Origin: Spiroplasma endosymbiont of Clivina fossor | GTDB taxonomy: Bacteria; Bacillota_I; Bacilli_A; Mycoplasmatales; Nriv7 | NCBI RefSeq assembly: GCF_964031115.1 | Contig: NZ_OZ035006.1 | Location: 186,001 to 250,000 of the forward strand | Direction of reading: 5' to 3' | DNA length: 64,000 nucleotides | Shown: piece by piece, positions 1 through 10,706 of the stretch | How positions within the stretch are numbered: the stretch's first letter is position 1 | Layout of the letters: the number at the start of each line of letters is the position of its first letter | Made by a program: the position numbers and the translations under genes | Notes under the pieces: generated by a model | Told to the model about the DNA's origin: nothing | What the model saw: only the letters and a program-made list of their open reading frames with translations | Database searches by the model: none

Positions 1-27
1 TAAATTAAGATTAAAAATATTTTTACT

Positions 28-60
28 AAAGCAGTATTTAAACTTAAATACTGCTTTTTT
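28..60 (+). terminator. Hairpin plus T-run terminator
   Basis: A 9-bp stem (GCAGTATTT / AAATACTGC) with a 6-base loop is followed by six T on the plus strand. On the minus strand it follows the lipoprotein gene, so it could close the prophage A transcript as well, but the T-run is weaker in that direction. Bases 61-147 contain no convincing gene; a similar stretch follows the lipoprotein of prophage C. Confidence 0.7.
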
Positions 61-147
61 ATTTTGTCAAAATAGAAAAAATGAAAAAATTGTTTAAGAG
101 CAGTATCGTCATATAAAGCTACATTTTGGGGTAGCGATTTTAACAGT

Positions 148-636
148 TTAATTATTTTTAAATTCAGTTTTAAATTCTAATATTTTTCATTTGGCATATC
201 TTTCATTTTTATCTCATTCTTGTATTTTCATTTTTATGTTTTTTAATTTTTTATTTTGATATGATAAAAAATCTTTATTTTCTCAATATCTTGGTTCACT
301 GTTTTTTTCTCAATTTAAATCATATTCTAATGATTTTAATATTGGTAGTGTAATCTTGTCATTTTTATCAACATAAAATTCTCAATCATTAAGTTTCATT
401 CGCGGAGGCAAGTTTTTGGGCATAAATTCATTTTCTACATTAACTTTTATTTCTCATTTTTGATTTCACTTGCTGTTGTCATCTTTTGATGATTTAAGTG
501 TTAATTTTGATTTTTTTAAGTTTAATTCGTATGACTCATTCTTAATTTGTAATATTGGTTTATTTTCTTTTTTAGAACACCCAACTATTGGCAATGTTGT
601 CATCCCCAAAAGAGCTATTATATTTAAAATTTTCAT
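148..636 (-). CDS. Surface lipoprotein carrying the ORF1-A variable domain
   Basis: The 162-aa product starts MKILNIIALL and has a lipobox LPIVGC with Cys20, so it should be lipid-anchored on the outer face of the membrane. The ATG was chosen because AAGGAG lies 7 bases upstream; the longer frame starts inside this ribosome site. Several TGA codons are read as Trp. From residue about 30 to the end the protein repeats, almost base for base, the N-terminal domain of the upstream ORF1 (NESYELNLKK ... KILEF), with about four differences in roughly 365 bp. The gene lies 50 bp downstream of ORF1 on the same strand and is probably cotranscribed. The fold and function of the domain are not recognised. 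The shared domain suggests receptor occupation or decoy activity against related phage; this is inference. Confidence 0.85.
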
Positions 637-686
637 AAATTTAACTCCTTCATTTTGTTTTTTCAAGTATATATATATATATATAA

Positions 687-2564
687 TTATACAAAAATTC
701 TTAATATCATTAGAAAAATGGCAAAACCGATTAAAAATTGAAAGGTATAGTAAAAAGCTGGTACCGTTTTAAAAACTGGAAAAATGGCGGTTGAAAAGTT
801 AACTGTTGCTTTTGCAATAATTGCTAACGGTCGCAAAATCGTGATGATTTGTGAAGCTGTGAGTATTCAGTTTATCATTTTGATACTAGCATTTTGAATG
901 GCACAACCAATATCATTAAAGGTTGGTATTCATCGTCCAGAATATTTGCAATTTGCTGGTGGAATTAAATCGTCTCATTCACTGTTATTTGAGCCATCAG
1001 GGATAAAGGCTGTTGAATTTAATACATTAAAGTCATAAATTTTAAAATTGTAGTTGGAGATATTCCCTTTGTGATAAAGTGGAAAAGTTAAGGTAAAAAT
1101 GTTAATACCATAACGAATATCAATATCGGTATTTAGATAATTAATACTGTTAGCGGTTTTGTTGGTTGGCAAGGCAATGAGTTTATTATCATAAGATTTA
1201 AGGACATTAAAATCAATTTGATAAATACTATTGGTGTTGTTAATAGCATTGTAATTATCTTGGTGCATTTTTTTGTCAAAAGTAAAGAAATAACTTCTTA
1301 GTAATAATTCTGAGTTTCCTATAATATTTACTAAGTATTTTTTGGGATAAAAGGTAATTAATGAACGATAAAAGAAACCGATTTGAATAAAGTAATCCTT
1401 CTTATAGTTTTCTACACCCTTAAAATCAATTTCGGTATGAGTTTTTTCGTCCATATCAAAAGTCGCATAAAATAAACTAGCAAAGAAATTGCCAAGAATT
1501 TCATAGATTTCGTTAAAAACATTTTTGTAATCGCTATTGTTGATACTAGGAATGTTGTTTTTAAAATAAAGGTAAATATCATTTTTTAAATCGGGGTCAT
1601 AGCGTAGAAAACTAAATCTAACATTGAGGTAATTTAGGGTACCAAAAAGATATTTAATTAGGTAATAATCGTTAGAATTCGTAGTGCCATATTTTCAGAT
1701 TTCATTTTCACCGTGTAGCAATTGTAAATACTTATTTCCAGCAATTAGAGTTTTGTTAAATGCCTTAATTTTCAAAACATTCTCATTTACTACATTTTTA
1801 TCACTAGAAGTTTTATGATAAAAATAGCTCTCGTCTTTAAAGCCGTGATTTTTAATCGTAAATTCTTTGTAATAACCTTTTTCTAGGGTGTCAATGAAAT
1901 TAAATACGGGCGTTCAATAGAGATACGAGTAATTAAATTTATCAAAATCACCACGGTGAATCATTAAGTAATCAAGATTATCAACAACATCGTTATAGTT
2001 ATGGTTGCCATCAAATTTGGTGGTTTTTTCTGGTAAATCAATATCAGTCGAGGGTTTAATTTCTGATTGTGCGTCAAATTCTAATATTTTTCATTTGGCA
2101 TATCTTTCATTTTTATCTCATTCTTGTACTTTCATTTTTATGTTTTTTAATTTTTTATTTTGATATGATAATAAATCTTTATTTTCTCAATATCTTGGTT
2201 CACTGTTTTTTTCTCAATTTAAATCATATTCTAATGATTTTAATATTGGTAGTGTAATCTTGTCATTTTTATCAACATAAAATTCTCAATCATTAAGTTT
2301 CATTCGCGGAGGCAAGTTTTTGGGCATAAATTCATTTTCTACATTAACTTTTATTTCTCATTTTTGATTTCACTTGCTGTTGTCATTTTTTGATGATTTA
2401 AGTGTTAATTTTGATTTTTTTAAGTTTAATTCGTATGATTCATTATTTTGCCTTTTACTTCTAATTAGTGATTGTGTTGTTGTTTTGGCATTGTTAATGT
2501 TTTGGGAAATGGTAAAAATGTTATTGAAACTAATAATTAGCACGGTAAATATTTTCATAAACAT
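687..2564 (-). CDS. Plectrovirus ORF1 (DUF3688-type adsorption/minor capsid protein), copy A
   Basis: The frame is open for 625 codons if TGA encodes Trp. Start: the ATG 8 bases after GGAG was chosen over an in-frame GTG that overlaps the Shine-Dalgarno. Layout: signal peptide (residues 1-20); R-S-K-R near residue 35; a variable domain (about 36-160) duplicated in the downstream lipoprotein; a body shared with copies B and C (begins near DIDLPE, contains DFDKFNYSYLYW and SLITFYPK); and two C-terminal hydrophobic segments. This matches the ORF1 family of Spiroplasma plectroviruses, generally regarded as the virion protein for host attachment. It follows a 90-aa membrane protein gene by 15 bp. 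It appears intact. Confidence 0.88.
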
Positions 2565-2579
2565 TTTTATCACTCCTTT

Positions 2580-2852
2580 TTAAAATATTTTATTTTTCAT
2601 TATTCTTTTAGTTTTAATCTTTTTTAATATAAAACGAATTAAGCAGTTTACTATTTCTGTTGTGGTTACTCACACTAATGAATAACCTATAATCATTAAC
2701 TTACCAATTGCTCCAAAATTTTTAATAAATTGTTGCAAATTTTCAATATCTGTATGTAACAATAAAACTATACTTAAAGATATGAATATAATGTAATTAA
2801 GTATTATTCATCAATATTTTTTTAAAGAATTAATGAGTTTGTTTGATTTCAT
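2580..2852 (-). CDS. Small plectrovirus membrane protein (90 aa)
   Basis: Starts MKSNKLINSLKKYWW, has two hydrophobic stretches (about 17-35 and 48-75) and a basic tail. Close relatives lie at the same place in prophages C and E, always just before ORF1. Its start overlaps the end of the preceding gene by 23 bases, a sign of translational coupling. It is probably a virion minor protein or an assembly membrane factor; the exact role is unknown. Confidence 0.75.
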
Positions 2853-3053
2853 TTTTCAAGACTCTTTTTGCTCTAATTTTCTGAACAATAAAGCGGATTA
2901 ATTTTTCAAATTTAATTGCAAAATATATTGCTCCGCCTCATCAAAAAACAAATATTCCTGCCAGCATAATACCACTATTAAACTTGCCAAAGAAATCAAC
3001 CATCTGTTTATTCATAAAATCATTAAATTCGTTACTTGTTCCGGTTATTCATT
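2830..3053 (-). pseudogene. 3' fragment of the 130-aa plectrovirus membrane protein, cut by IS5-type element
   Basis: The reading frame matches the last ~75 residues of the intact 130-aa proteins of prophages C and E (GTSNEFNDFMNKQMVDFFGK, then a hydrophobic segment). The first part is missing: an IS5-type element abuts at the codons for the external loop. Everything upstream of this point in prophage A has been lost or moved. Confidence 0.8.
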
Positions 3054-4121
3054 AGACTTCTTGCAAAATTAATATGATAATTATAATTTTTAAATTTAAA
3101 ATAAATATAAAAGTGTTATTAAAATAATTTTTAGATTATTTTTACAAATATTTTGTCATTAAAACATAATAAAAATTATTATTTACAATAAAAAAAGACT
3201 GAAATTTTAAATTATCAAATATATTTAAACTAATAGTTGTAAATTATAAATTGAAGCTATTAAATTAAATCTTAAAGCAAATCTTTTTCTACGATTTCGA
3301 TATTTTTCACTAATAATTTTAAATTTTTTAAGTATAGCAAAAACATTTTCAATAACAATTCTCATTTTTGAAATTCGCTCATTATTTTGCTTTTCTTCTT
3401 TATTTAAAGGGTTTTTCTTTGATTTTCTTTTAGGAATTAAAACATTATGATTAATTTTTTGTATGCCTTGATAACCTAAATCCACTAAAACAGTTGTTTC
3501 TGGTAAAAATTTAATTTTTGAATCTTTTAAAATTTTAAAGTCATGGTTTTTACCATAAGAAAAATCAGAACTAATAATTTTTTTACTATCTTTTTCAATT
3601 ATAACTTGTGTTTTTATTGTGTGTTTTTTCTTTTTTCCTGAGTAGTGCTGTTTTTGTCTTTTTTTGGGCGTTGGATTTGGCTTTCAGTTACATCAATTAT
3701 AACAGTCTTATCTTTGAAATAATCTTTTAATAGTGATTTTTGACCAGTAAGTTGTTGAAAATTAGGGTGTTTTATTAAAGTGTCTTCAATTCATTTGATA
3801 TTTCTATAACAACTACTTTCACTAATATCATAACTTTTTGCAATATGAAAATAAGTTCTATATTCTCTTCAATATTCTAAAGTCATTAAAATACGATTTT
3901 CTAATGATAATTTATTGGTTCTTCCGCGACGAAATCTCTTTTTTAATTCTTCTATTTTTAAAATTTCTAGCATTTTATTAAAAGTAGTATGTTTAATACC
4001 AGTTAATCTTAAAAAATTTTTATCACTTATTTGATTATTTTTTTTAAATTTCATTTAAATTCCACCTTTTTATTAAAAACAACAATTCAATTATATTTTA
4101 AATTAATTTTGCAAGAAGTCT
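3054..4121 (-). mobile_element. IS5-family (ISL2-like) element, copy 1
   Basis: The element is 1068 bp, bounded by inverted repeats beginning AGACTTCTTGCAAAATTAAT, with ATT on both sides (3-bp ANT target duplication, as in the ISL2 group). Its left flank is a plectrovirus gene; its right flank is the outer end of an IS1595-type element, identical to the junction of the copy at 45 kb. A shared junction with a different far flank points to IS5-mediated recombination. Confidence 0.92.
3225..4054 (-). CDS. IS5-type transposase, two frames joined by -1 frameshift
   Basis: ORFA (146 aa, starts MKFKKNNQIS) contains the N-terminal DNA-binding part and ends at a TAA in KNTQ. ORFB lies in the -1 frame and continues SGKKKKHTIKTQ to the C-terminus. 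A run of seven A (CCC AAAAAAA GAC) just before the overlap is a plausible slippery site, so the active protein is probably an ORFAB fusion. DDE residues are visible: D in IIDVTES, D in VDLGYQG, E in RIVIENVFA. TGA is Trp. All full copies in the window are practically identical, implying recent activity. Confidence 0.9.
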
Positions 4122-4225
4122 ATTCAATAAATATCAAGAGTTTTCGACAAAATTAAAAAAAAAATTCTATTAGAATTTTAATTATTTATAAAAATTTTAA
4201 ATAAAAAAATAAATTCGACCCCTTT
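4122..4225. repeat. IS1595-type outer end plus AT-rich repeat (inverted match to 44940-45042)
   Basis: The first 40 bases are the outer end of an IS1595-type element (ATCAAGAGTTTTCGACAAAA). The rest is an AT-rich sequence found inverted immediately left of the 45-kb nested IS. No gene is seen in it. Confidence 0.75.
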
Positions 4226-4272
4226 TAAAAAAACTGCTTGTGCTTGTCATAAGTCTGTGGTATATTACAAAT

Positions 4273-4457
4273 AAAAAGATTTTTTCTAATGACGCATCAG
4301 TTTTTAAAATATTTTATTTAGCATTTCAAAATATGGTTAAGAAATGAACGATGCCAATTCAAAATTGGGGTAGTGCGATTTCACATTTAATGATAAAATT
4401 TGAGGACAGAGTGAATTTAAGTTAATTACTTAAAGACACAGTTAATTGTACAGTCCC
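4273..4457 (+). mobile_element. IS256-type 3' remnant
   Basis: About 185 bp identical to the last 55 codons of the IS256-type transposase plus the right terminal repeat (ends ACAGTCCC). The 5' part is absent. The same breakpoint, preceded by ACAAATAAAAAG, occurs at 17.55 kb. Confidence 0.85.
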
Positions 4458-4484
4458 TTATATTATATAAATTAATAATAAATA

Positions 4485-4513
4485 AAACACACTTTATACA
4501 AAGTGTGTTTTTT
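4485..4513 (-). terminator. tpx terminator
   Basis: AAAACACACTTT / AAAGTGTGTTTT forms a strong stem with a short loop. It lies 17 bases beyond the tpx stop codon and has T-rich flanks on both strands, so it may be bidirectional. The copy near 32.44 kb is identical. Confidence 0.8.
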
Positions 4514-4529
4514 GTTGCAACATATGTGA

Positions 4530-5018
4530 TTATTTGTTTAAAAAGTCTCATAGTTTAGCGTAATTCGGTTCCACTGATGTTTCTTCGTTAATATCAATGT
4601 AGATAATGATGTTATTTTCATCTAAGACTAATAAGGTTCTTGCTAAAAGTTCTAGTTTTTGGATTACTAAACCGGTTTTAATGCCGAAATCACGGTATTT
4701 GTAGTCAGATATAAGGATGTGATTATTGTCTTTAAAACTCTCACAAGCTCTATTTTGGGCGAAGGGTAGGTCTCTTGAAATTGTAATTAGTTGCATATTT
4801 TCTAGTTTACTAATATTTTTGTTCATATGTTTAGTTTGGATTAAACAAGTGTTAGTGTCAACACTGGGGACGACTGAGATTACTTTCTTTTTATTGACGA
4901 TGTCAGTTATTTTAAAGTCTGACATATTAAGATTAGTGGCGATAAAATTAAGAGTTTCACCAATTTTAATTGGTTCTTTAATTAATTGTAAAGGTTTTCC
5001 TTTCATTTTTACTTCCAT
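4530..5018 (-). CDS. tpx: Thiol peroxidase (atypical 2-Cys peroxiredoxin), copy 1
   Basis: The 162-aa protein matches the Tpx family along its length. Tpx reduces peroxides in the cytoplasm using reduced thioredoxin. The peroxidatic motif SVVPSVDTNTC puts Cys58 in place, and the resolving Cys92 lies in RACESF after the typical ISRDLPFAQ stretch; EPNYAKL matches the conserved C-terminal EPNYE. Start: AAGGAGG lies 6-10 bases before this ATG, while the upstream in-frame codons overlap the ribosome site. It is divergent from metG across 92 bp and has its own terminator. An apparently identical second gene lies at 31.9 kb. Confidence 0.93.
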
Positions 5019-5110
5019 ATTGGTCCTCCTTAGGGTATGCATAATTTAATTATATAAAGAAATGATGTAATATAATATATAATATAAATAATTTGATAAA
5101 GGATGAAGTT
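5019..5110. promoter_or_regulatory. Divergent tpx/metG promoter region
   Basis: Contains TATAAT-like hexamers in both directions (TATAATATAT toward metG; ATATAATTAAATTATG toward tpx). Ribosome sites are AAAGGATG for metG and AAGGAGG for tpx. In the duplicated locus an IS5-type element sits exactly in this region, near 5071, separating the two genes. Confidence 0.55.
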
Positions 5111-6658
<1,548 letters not shown>

Positions 6659-6686
6659 TTATTTTTAATTTAAAGGAGGATATTTT

Positions 6687-7088
6687 ATGAAAATTACTAA
6701 AGATGCTAATAAATGATGGTTTATTTATGAAATCGTAATTGCAGTTTTTACATTATCAGTTTTAATTTTTGGTTATGTTGAACATTTAATAACTAAAACT
6801 TGAATGCGAAGTATTGATGAACCTTTTTCTTATATGGGTTTTCAAGGTCAATATTTTAGTTATTTTACAATTCAAAGTAATATTATTGTTTTTGTGTGAT
6901 TTCTATTAGCAGCAATTTATCATTTTAAAAGTGATAAACCAGTAATTTTAAAGCAAGGTGGTTTAATTGTCATCTCATTATATATTTCTATTACTTTTAT
7001 AACATATATGACAATGATGCTTCCTTTTGCGGCGACAACAATGACACGGACGCATAAAGTTTTGTTAGGTGGGAAAAGATTTGAATAA
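6687..7088 (+). pseudogene. Membrane protein truncated by prophage end (Pr6Pr/DUF1600-like)
   Basis: The gene starts 28 bp after metG with a good ribosome site (AAAGGAGG). It encodes 133 aa with three hydrophobic segments (about 13-33, 57-77, 88-112), and the FxxQSNIIVFVWFLLA stretch recalls Pr6Pr/DUF1600 membrane proteins, which are usually about twice as long. The last 13 residues (after ATTMTR) are encoded by the terminal repeat of a plectrovirus-type element, so the host gene is truncated at an element border. The same fusion exists in the second copy at 27.35 kb, so the insertion preceded the locus duplication. Confidence 0.75.
7048..7070 (+). repeat. Prophage terminal inverted repeat, R type
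   Basis: Begins GGACGCATAAAGTTTT and continues to TTAGGT. It marks the exact change from host sequence to the plectrovirus leader. The same motif (GGWCGCRTWWAGTTTT-) occurs at every prophage/host border seen in this window. Confidence 0.75.
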
Positions 7089-7093
7089 GTATT

Positions 7094-7125
7094 AAGACAG
7101 TCAGTAATGATTGTCTTTTTATTTT
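7094..7125 (+). terminator. Hairpin terminator in prophage leader
   Basis: AAGACAGTCAG / TGATTGTCTT stem followed by TTTT, just inside the R-type prophage end. Repeated at all leader copies. Confidence 0.7.
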
Positions 7126-7380
7126 ATAAGGTGTTAAAAATTTGTTCTTTGAAAATTAAATACAAGTGAATTAATAATGTTGGTATGTATTAAGACACGA
7201 TAAATTGTGGGTGGTCGCCATAACCAAAAGAAGTTTACCAGTTAATAGATAATACCCTATTAGCTATAGCAATTTGTTTCGTTTTGCAATAAAAAAATGA
7301 ATGGGTGGATTTCCTAAAAATATACACGCTATTAAATTAGTTCCAAGGGCAGGATGCGGATGTTAAAGTGTAGAAATTTC
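7126..7380 (+). other. Conserved non-coding plectrovirus leader (copy 1)
   Basis: About 250 bp without an open frame, conserved at four places (here, 27.79-28.05, 44.6-44.87 inverted, 49.43-49.68 kb). Internal landmarks are GGGTGGTCGCCATAACC and CCAAGGGCAGGATGCGG. It sits between the prophage end and the first phage gene. It could hold the viral origin, the packaging signal or a leader RNA. The sequence alone does not decide between these. Confidence 0.6.
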
Positions 7381-7704
7381 TTTTAATTTTGTCGAAAACT
7401 CTTGATAAAATAAAAAAAATCATCAACTTGATAATTTTAAAAGGCTTTTATGTAAAATTATTATTTTTACTTTAACTTTTTTATACATTAAAATATAATA
7501 CCGCTGTTTGTTTTTGGAGTTAAGCCCTTATGTTGGTATTTTCATTTTCAGAGATTTAAATAATTTTGAATATTAGTAAAACTTAAACCATGATAATGAA
7601 TTAAGGCTTCTTTAAGACTAGATTGTAATTTACTGATTTTATTTAGGTTACGATAACTAGCTTCAGGATTAATTGTTGTTTTAGTTACACATAAAGTAGA
7701 ATTT
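7381..7704 (-). mobile_element. IS1595-type fragment, interrupted by IS256
   Basis: Contains the outer end (TTTTAATTTTGTCGAAAAC) and the last ~60 codons of an IS1595-type transposase in minus orientation. An IS256-type element replaces the rest. The same insertion point in the leader is occupied by a near-complete IS1595 copy at 28.05 kb. Confidence 0.85.
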
Positions 7705-9025
7705 GAGCCTGTCCAAAATTCTGTGTCTCGATAATTCATTCTGAATTATACTTAAAAGAAGGAGAACAGAAAATGACAAAAAAAATAAAAAAAGAACCTG
7801 ACGCAATTGATAAAGTTGTTGATTATTTTTTAGAAAATATTGATAATCCACAAGATTTATTTAAAGGCAATACTATTTTTCAGGAATTTACCAAAAAATT
7901 AACTGAACGAATGTTAAATACGGAAATTAAAGATTATCTTGAAACTGATGAGAATCATAATAAAAGAAATGGCAACACACAAAAAACCATTATTACTAAA
8001 AATGGTTCAATCGCAATTGATGTACCAAGAGATCGAAATAGTACTTTTGAACCAGTAATTATTCCAAAAAGACAAAGAAGATTTGATAACTTTGATCAAA
8101 AAGTAATTTCTTTATATGCAAGAGGAATGACAATTTCTGATATCAAAGCACAATTGCAAGAATTCTATCACGGAGCAGAAATTTCAGAAAGTTTAATTAG
8201 TCAAATAACTGATGATGTTATTGAAGAAGTTAAAATGTGACAAACTAAACCTTTAGAGAAGATTTATCCGATTGTTTATTTTGATTGTATTGTTGTTAAA
8301 GTAAAGCAAGATAAACGAATAATAAATAAAGCAGTTTATCTTGCCTTAGGAATTAATTTAGATGGTTTAAAAGATATTTTAGGAATGTGAATTAGTGAGA
8401 ATGAGGGAGCCAAATTTTGACTTAATAATCTTACGGAAATGAAAAATCGTGGGTTACAAGATATTCTTGTTGCTTGTAGTGATAATTTAACTGGGATGTC
8501 TGATGCAATAGAAGCTGTTTTCCCAAAAACACAGCATCAATTATGCATTGTTCATCAAATTCGCAATAGTTTAAAATTTGTTCCTTACAAAGATCGCAAA
8601 CTTGTAGCTAATGATTTAAAATCAATTTATACAGCAATTAATGAAGAAATAGCGTTAATTGCTTTAGATCATTTTTCAGAAAAATGAAATAAAAAGTATC
8701 CACAAATTACTAAATCATGAAAAAATAACTGAAATAATTTAATAATTTTTCTTGAATATCCTCAGGAATTTAGAAGAATTATTTACACAACTAATGCGAT
8801 TGAATCTGTTAATAGTCAATTAAGAAAAGTCATTAAGAATAAAAAGATTTTTCCTAATGACGCATCAGTTTCTAAAATATTTTATTTAGCATTTCAAAAT
8901 ATGGTTAAGAAATGAACGATGCCAATTCAAAATTGGGGTAGTGCAATTTCACATTTAATGATAAAATTTGAGGACAGAGTGAATTTAAGTTAATTACTTA
9001 GAGACACAGTTAATTGTACAGTCCC
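7705..9025 (+). mobile_element. IS256-family element, copy 1
   Basis: 1321 bp bounded by imperfect inverted repeats (GAGCCTGTCC... and ...GTACAGTCCC). The 8-bp flanks differ (left in IS1595, right next to a phage transposase), so this copy took part in a deletion or rearrangement after insertion. Confidence 0.92.
7773..8993 (+). CDS. IS256-family (mutator-type) transposase
   Basis: 406 aa, a usual length for this family. Visible features are the N-terminal [14 protein letters not shown] region, [21 protein letters not shown], the DDE residues in [18 protein letters not shown] and [14 protein letters not shown], and the CIVHQIRNS signature. TGA codons are Trp. Start follows AAGGAGAA by 9 bases. 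The open frame is complete, so the enzyme may be active. Confidence 0.95.
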
Positions 9026-9039
9026 AAAATATAGACAAA

Positions 9040-10122
9040 TTATTTTCTTAAAAATTTTTGTAATGTTTGAAATGGCGTTTTAGTGTTTAATGATGAATGA
9101 CAGCGTTCAAAGTTATAAAAGTAATAATATTTGTTTAAATAATGTTGAAGTTCATTTTGATTTAATTTTTTATCCTTGGAATAAAATAACTTGTTATAAT
9201 GTTGATGGAATCGTTCAATCTTCCCATTGGATTGAGGCGAACGAATTGGCGTCGTTTCGTGAACGATTCCGCTTTTTGAAAGAAAGGTTGTAAAAGGCCT
9301 TTCTTTTACTTTGTATGCTTTTTTATTACTTCAATTAGTAGTAGTGAATTCAGGAGCATTGTCAGTACGAAGGCGTTTAATGGTTATGCCAAGTTCACTA
9401 AAATCTTTCATTGCTCTTTGCACGGCATTAATAGCATTGTTAGTTCCTAAACTATCATAAACATAACCAAATACTATCCGTGTTATTTCGTCAATGAAAT
9501 CATAAATGTAATATTTTTTATCAACCGGAAAATTTGATGTGGTAATTATTTTGGCATCCATTTGTAAAAGACCAATCTCGGAAACTTCATAACGCTTAAA
9601 ATGGCGTTTTGTTTGTTTGATTTGTTGTTTTAATTCTTTTCAACGAGGGTCAGATTTAATTCAACGATAAAAAGTTTTGATATTTTTAGGAACTTCTGAA
9701 TTTTTAACATCGTGAAAACCAATTTTTAAATTGTTAAATAAAGACCACATTCCGCCAGCTTGAAGATTTTTGTAATCAAAATATAAATCACATACTTTTT
9801 CGCGAGAATTTAAACTATATTGATAATTAAGATTTTGTGGTTTTGTAGTTTTAAACAATAACAAATCTAAATTATCAGAATAATAAGCGGTCATAATTTT
9901 TTGTGCCCAGCGATAAAAGGTTTTCGTTGCATTCTTAAAATATTTTTTAATAAGTTTTGTTAAAGTAGTTTCTTCGATATAAAAATAAGTACATAAATTT
10001 AAATAGGCAGTAATGCGTTTTTTAGTTTTATAGTAATAAGGATTACGGCAATTAGCACTTAGTCAACTTTGGATTTTTGCTTTTAAATCTGCTAAATCAG
10101 CTTGGGAAATAATATATTTCAT
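9040..10122 (-). CDS. Plectrovirus-associated DDE transposase (IS3/IS481-like), copy B
   Basis: 360 aa. An N-terminal helix-turn-helix part is followed by an rve-type catalytic core: D in LLQMDAKII, D in RLRTDNAPEF, E in SPQSNGKIERFH. DDE transposases of IS3/IS30 type are known in some Spiroplasma plectroviruses, where they are thought to integrate the viral DNA. It lies 70 bp downstream of the phage lipoprotein and has its own ribosome site. The same lipoprotein-transposase order occurs at 57.3-61.4 kb, supporting that it belongs to the phage rather than to a separate IS. The frame is intact. Partners are probably the 23-bp terminal repeats; this is inference. Confidence 0.85.
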
Positions 10123-10191
10123 TTTTAAACTCCTTAAATTAAGAAAATCGCATTACAAAAAATACGATTTTCAAGAATATTTATTAAATTA

Positions 10192-10653
10192 CTAATTTTT
10201 TTTATTAGGTATTTCCGTCGAGAATGACGTGATATGAAACATTTTCGTGTTAAGACCTTGTGGAACTTTCTTGTTAAGAAATACTTTAAAATTAATTAAA
10301 TTATCAATAAAATAAAATTCTTTAAAAGGCTTGAACTTATAAGAACCATTAGAACGATAAAAGTTATTAATTTGATTATAACCAGCACTATCTTTGTCAA
10401 CAAATAATTGAAGGGCTGGTCTTTGAACAAAATCGCCATTACCTATTTGAATATCAAAATCACTAGAAAGCTTTAAATCAGTAGCATCAATTTCTAAATG
10501 ATATGAACCCTGGCCATAACCACTAATTACTCAAGCGCTTTTACCAATTTTAGAAAATTGTAATTTATATGTTTTTAAATCATTGCCATTTTTACTACAT
10601 CCAAAAATAAACATTACACACACTAAATTTAAAGCTGATAAAAATTTTCGCAT
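10192..10653 (-). CDS. Surface lipoprotein carrying the ORF1-B variable domain
   Basis: 153 aa starting MRKFLSALNLV, with lipobox FIFGC (Cys19) after AAAGGAGG. Residues about 30-150 repeat almost exactly the N-terminal domain of the upstream ORF1-B (LEIDATDLKLSSDF ... MFHITSFSTE); the DNA differs at only a handful of positions over about 350 bp. It has no R-x-K-R motif, unlike ORF1. The signal peptide is nearly the same as that of the lipoprotein at 61.0 kb, although the mature domains differ. Fold unknown. Lies just downstream of ORF1-B. Confidence 0.85.
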
Positions 10654-10706
10654 AAAGAAAAATCCTCCTTTCAAAGGAATTATATTATAAAAAATAATGG
10701 CAATAT

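Noticed and set aside
470-772. 100-aa plus-strand frame with hydrophobic stretches
   Set aside because: It is the antisense of the lipoprotein A gene, lacks a ribosome site and repeats only because the gene repeats.
4122-4225. Further copy of the prophage terminal repeat (CGACCCC near 4226, GGGGTCG near 44944)
   Set aside because: Only the first few bases match; the AGTTTT and TTAGGT parts are absent.
9090-9293. 67-aa plus frame
   Set aside because: Antisense of the phage DDE transposase C-terminus.
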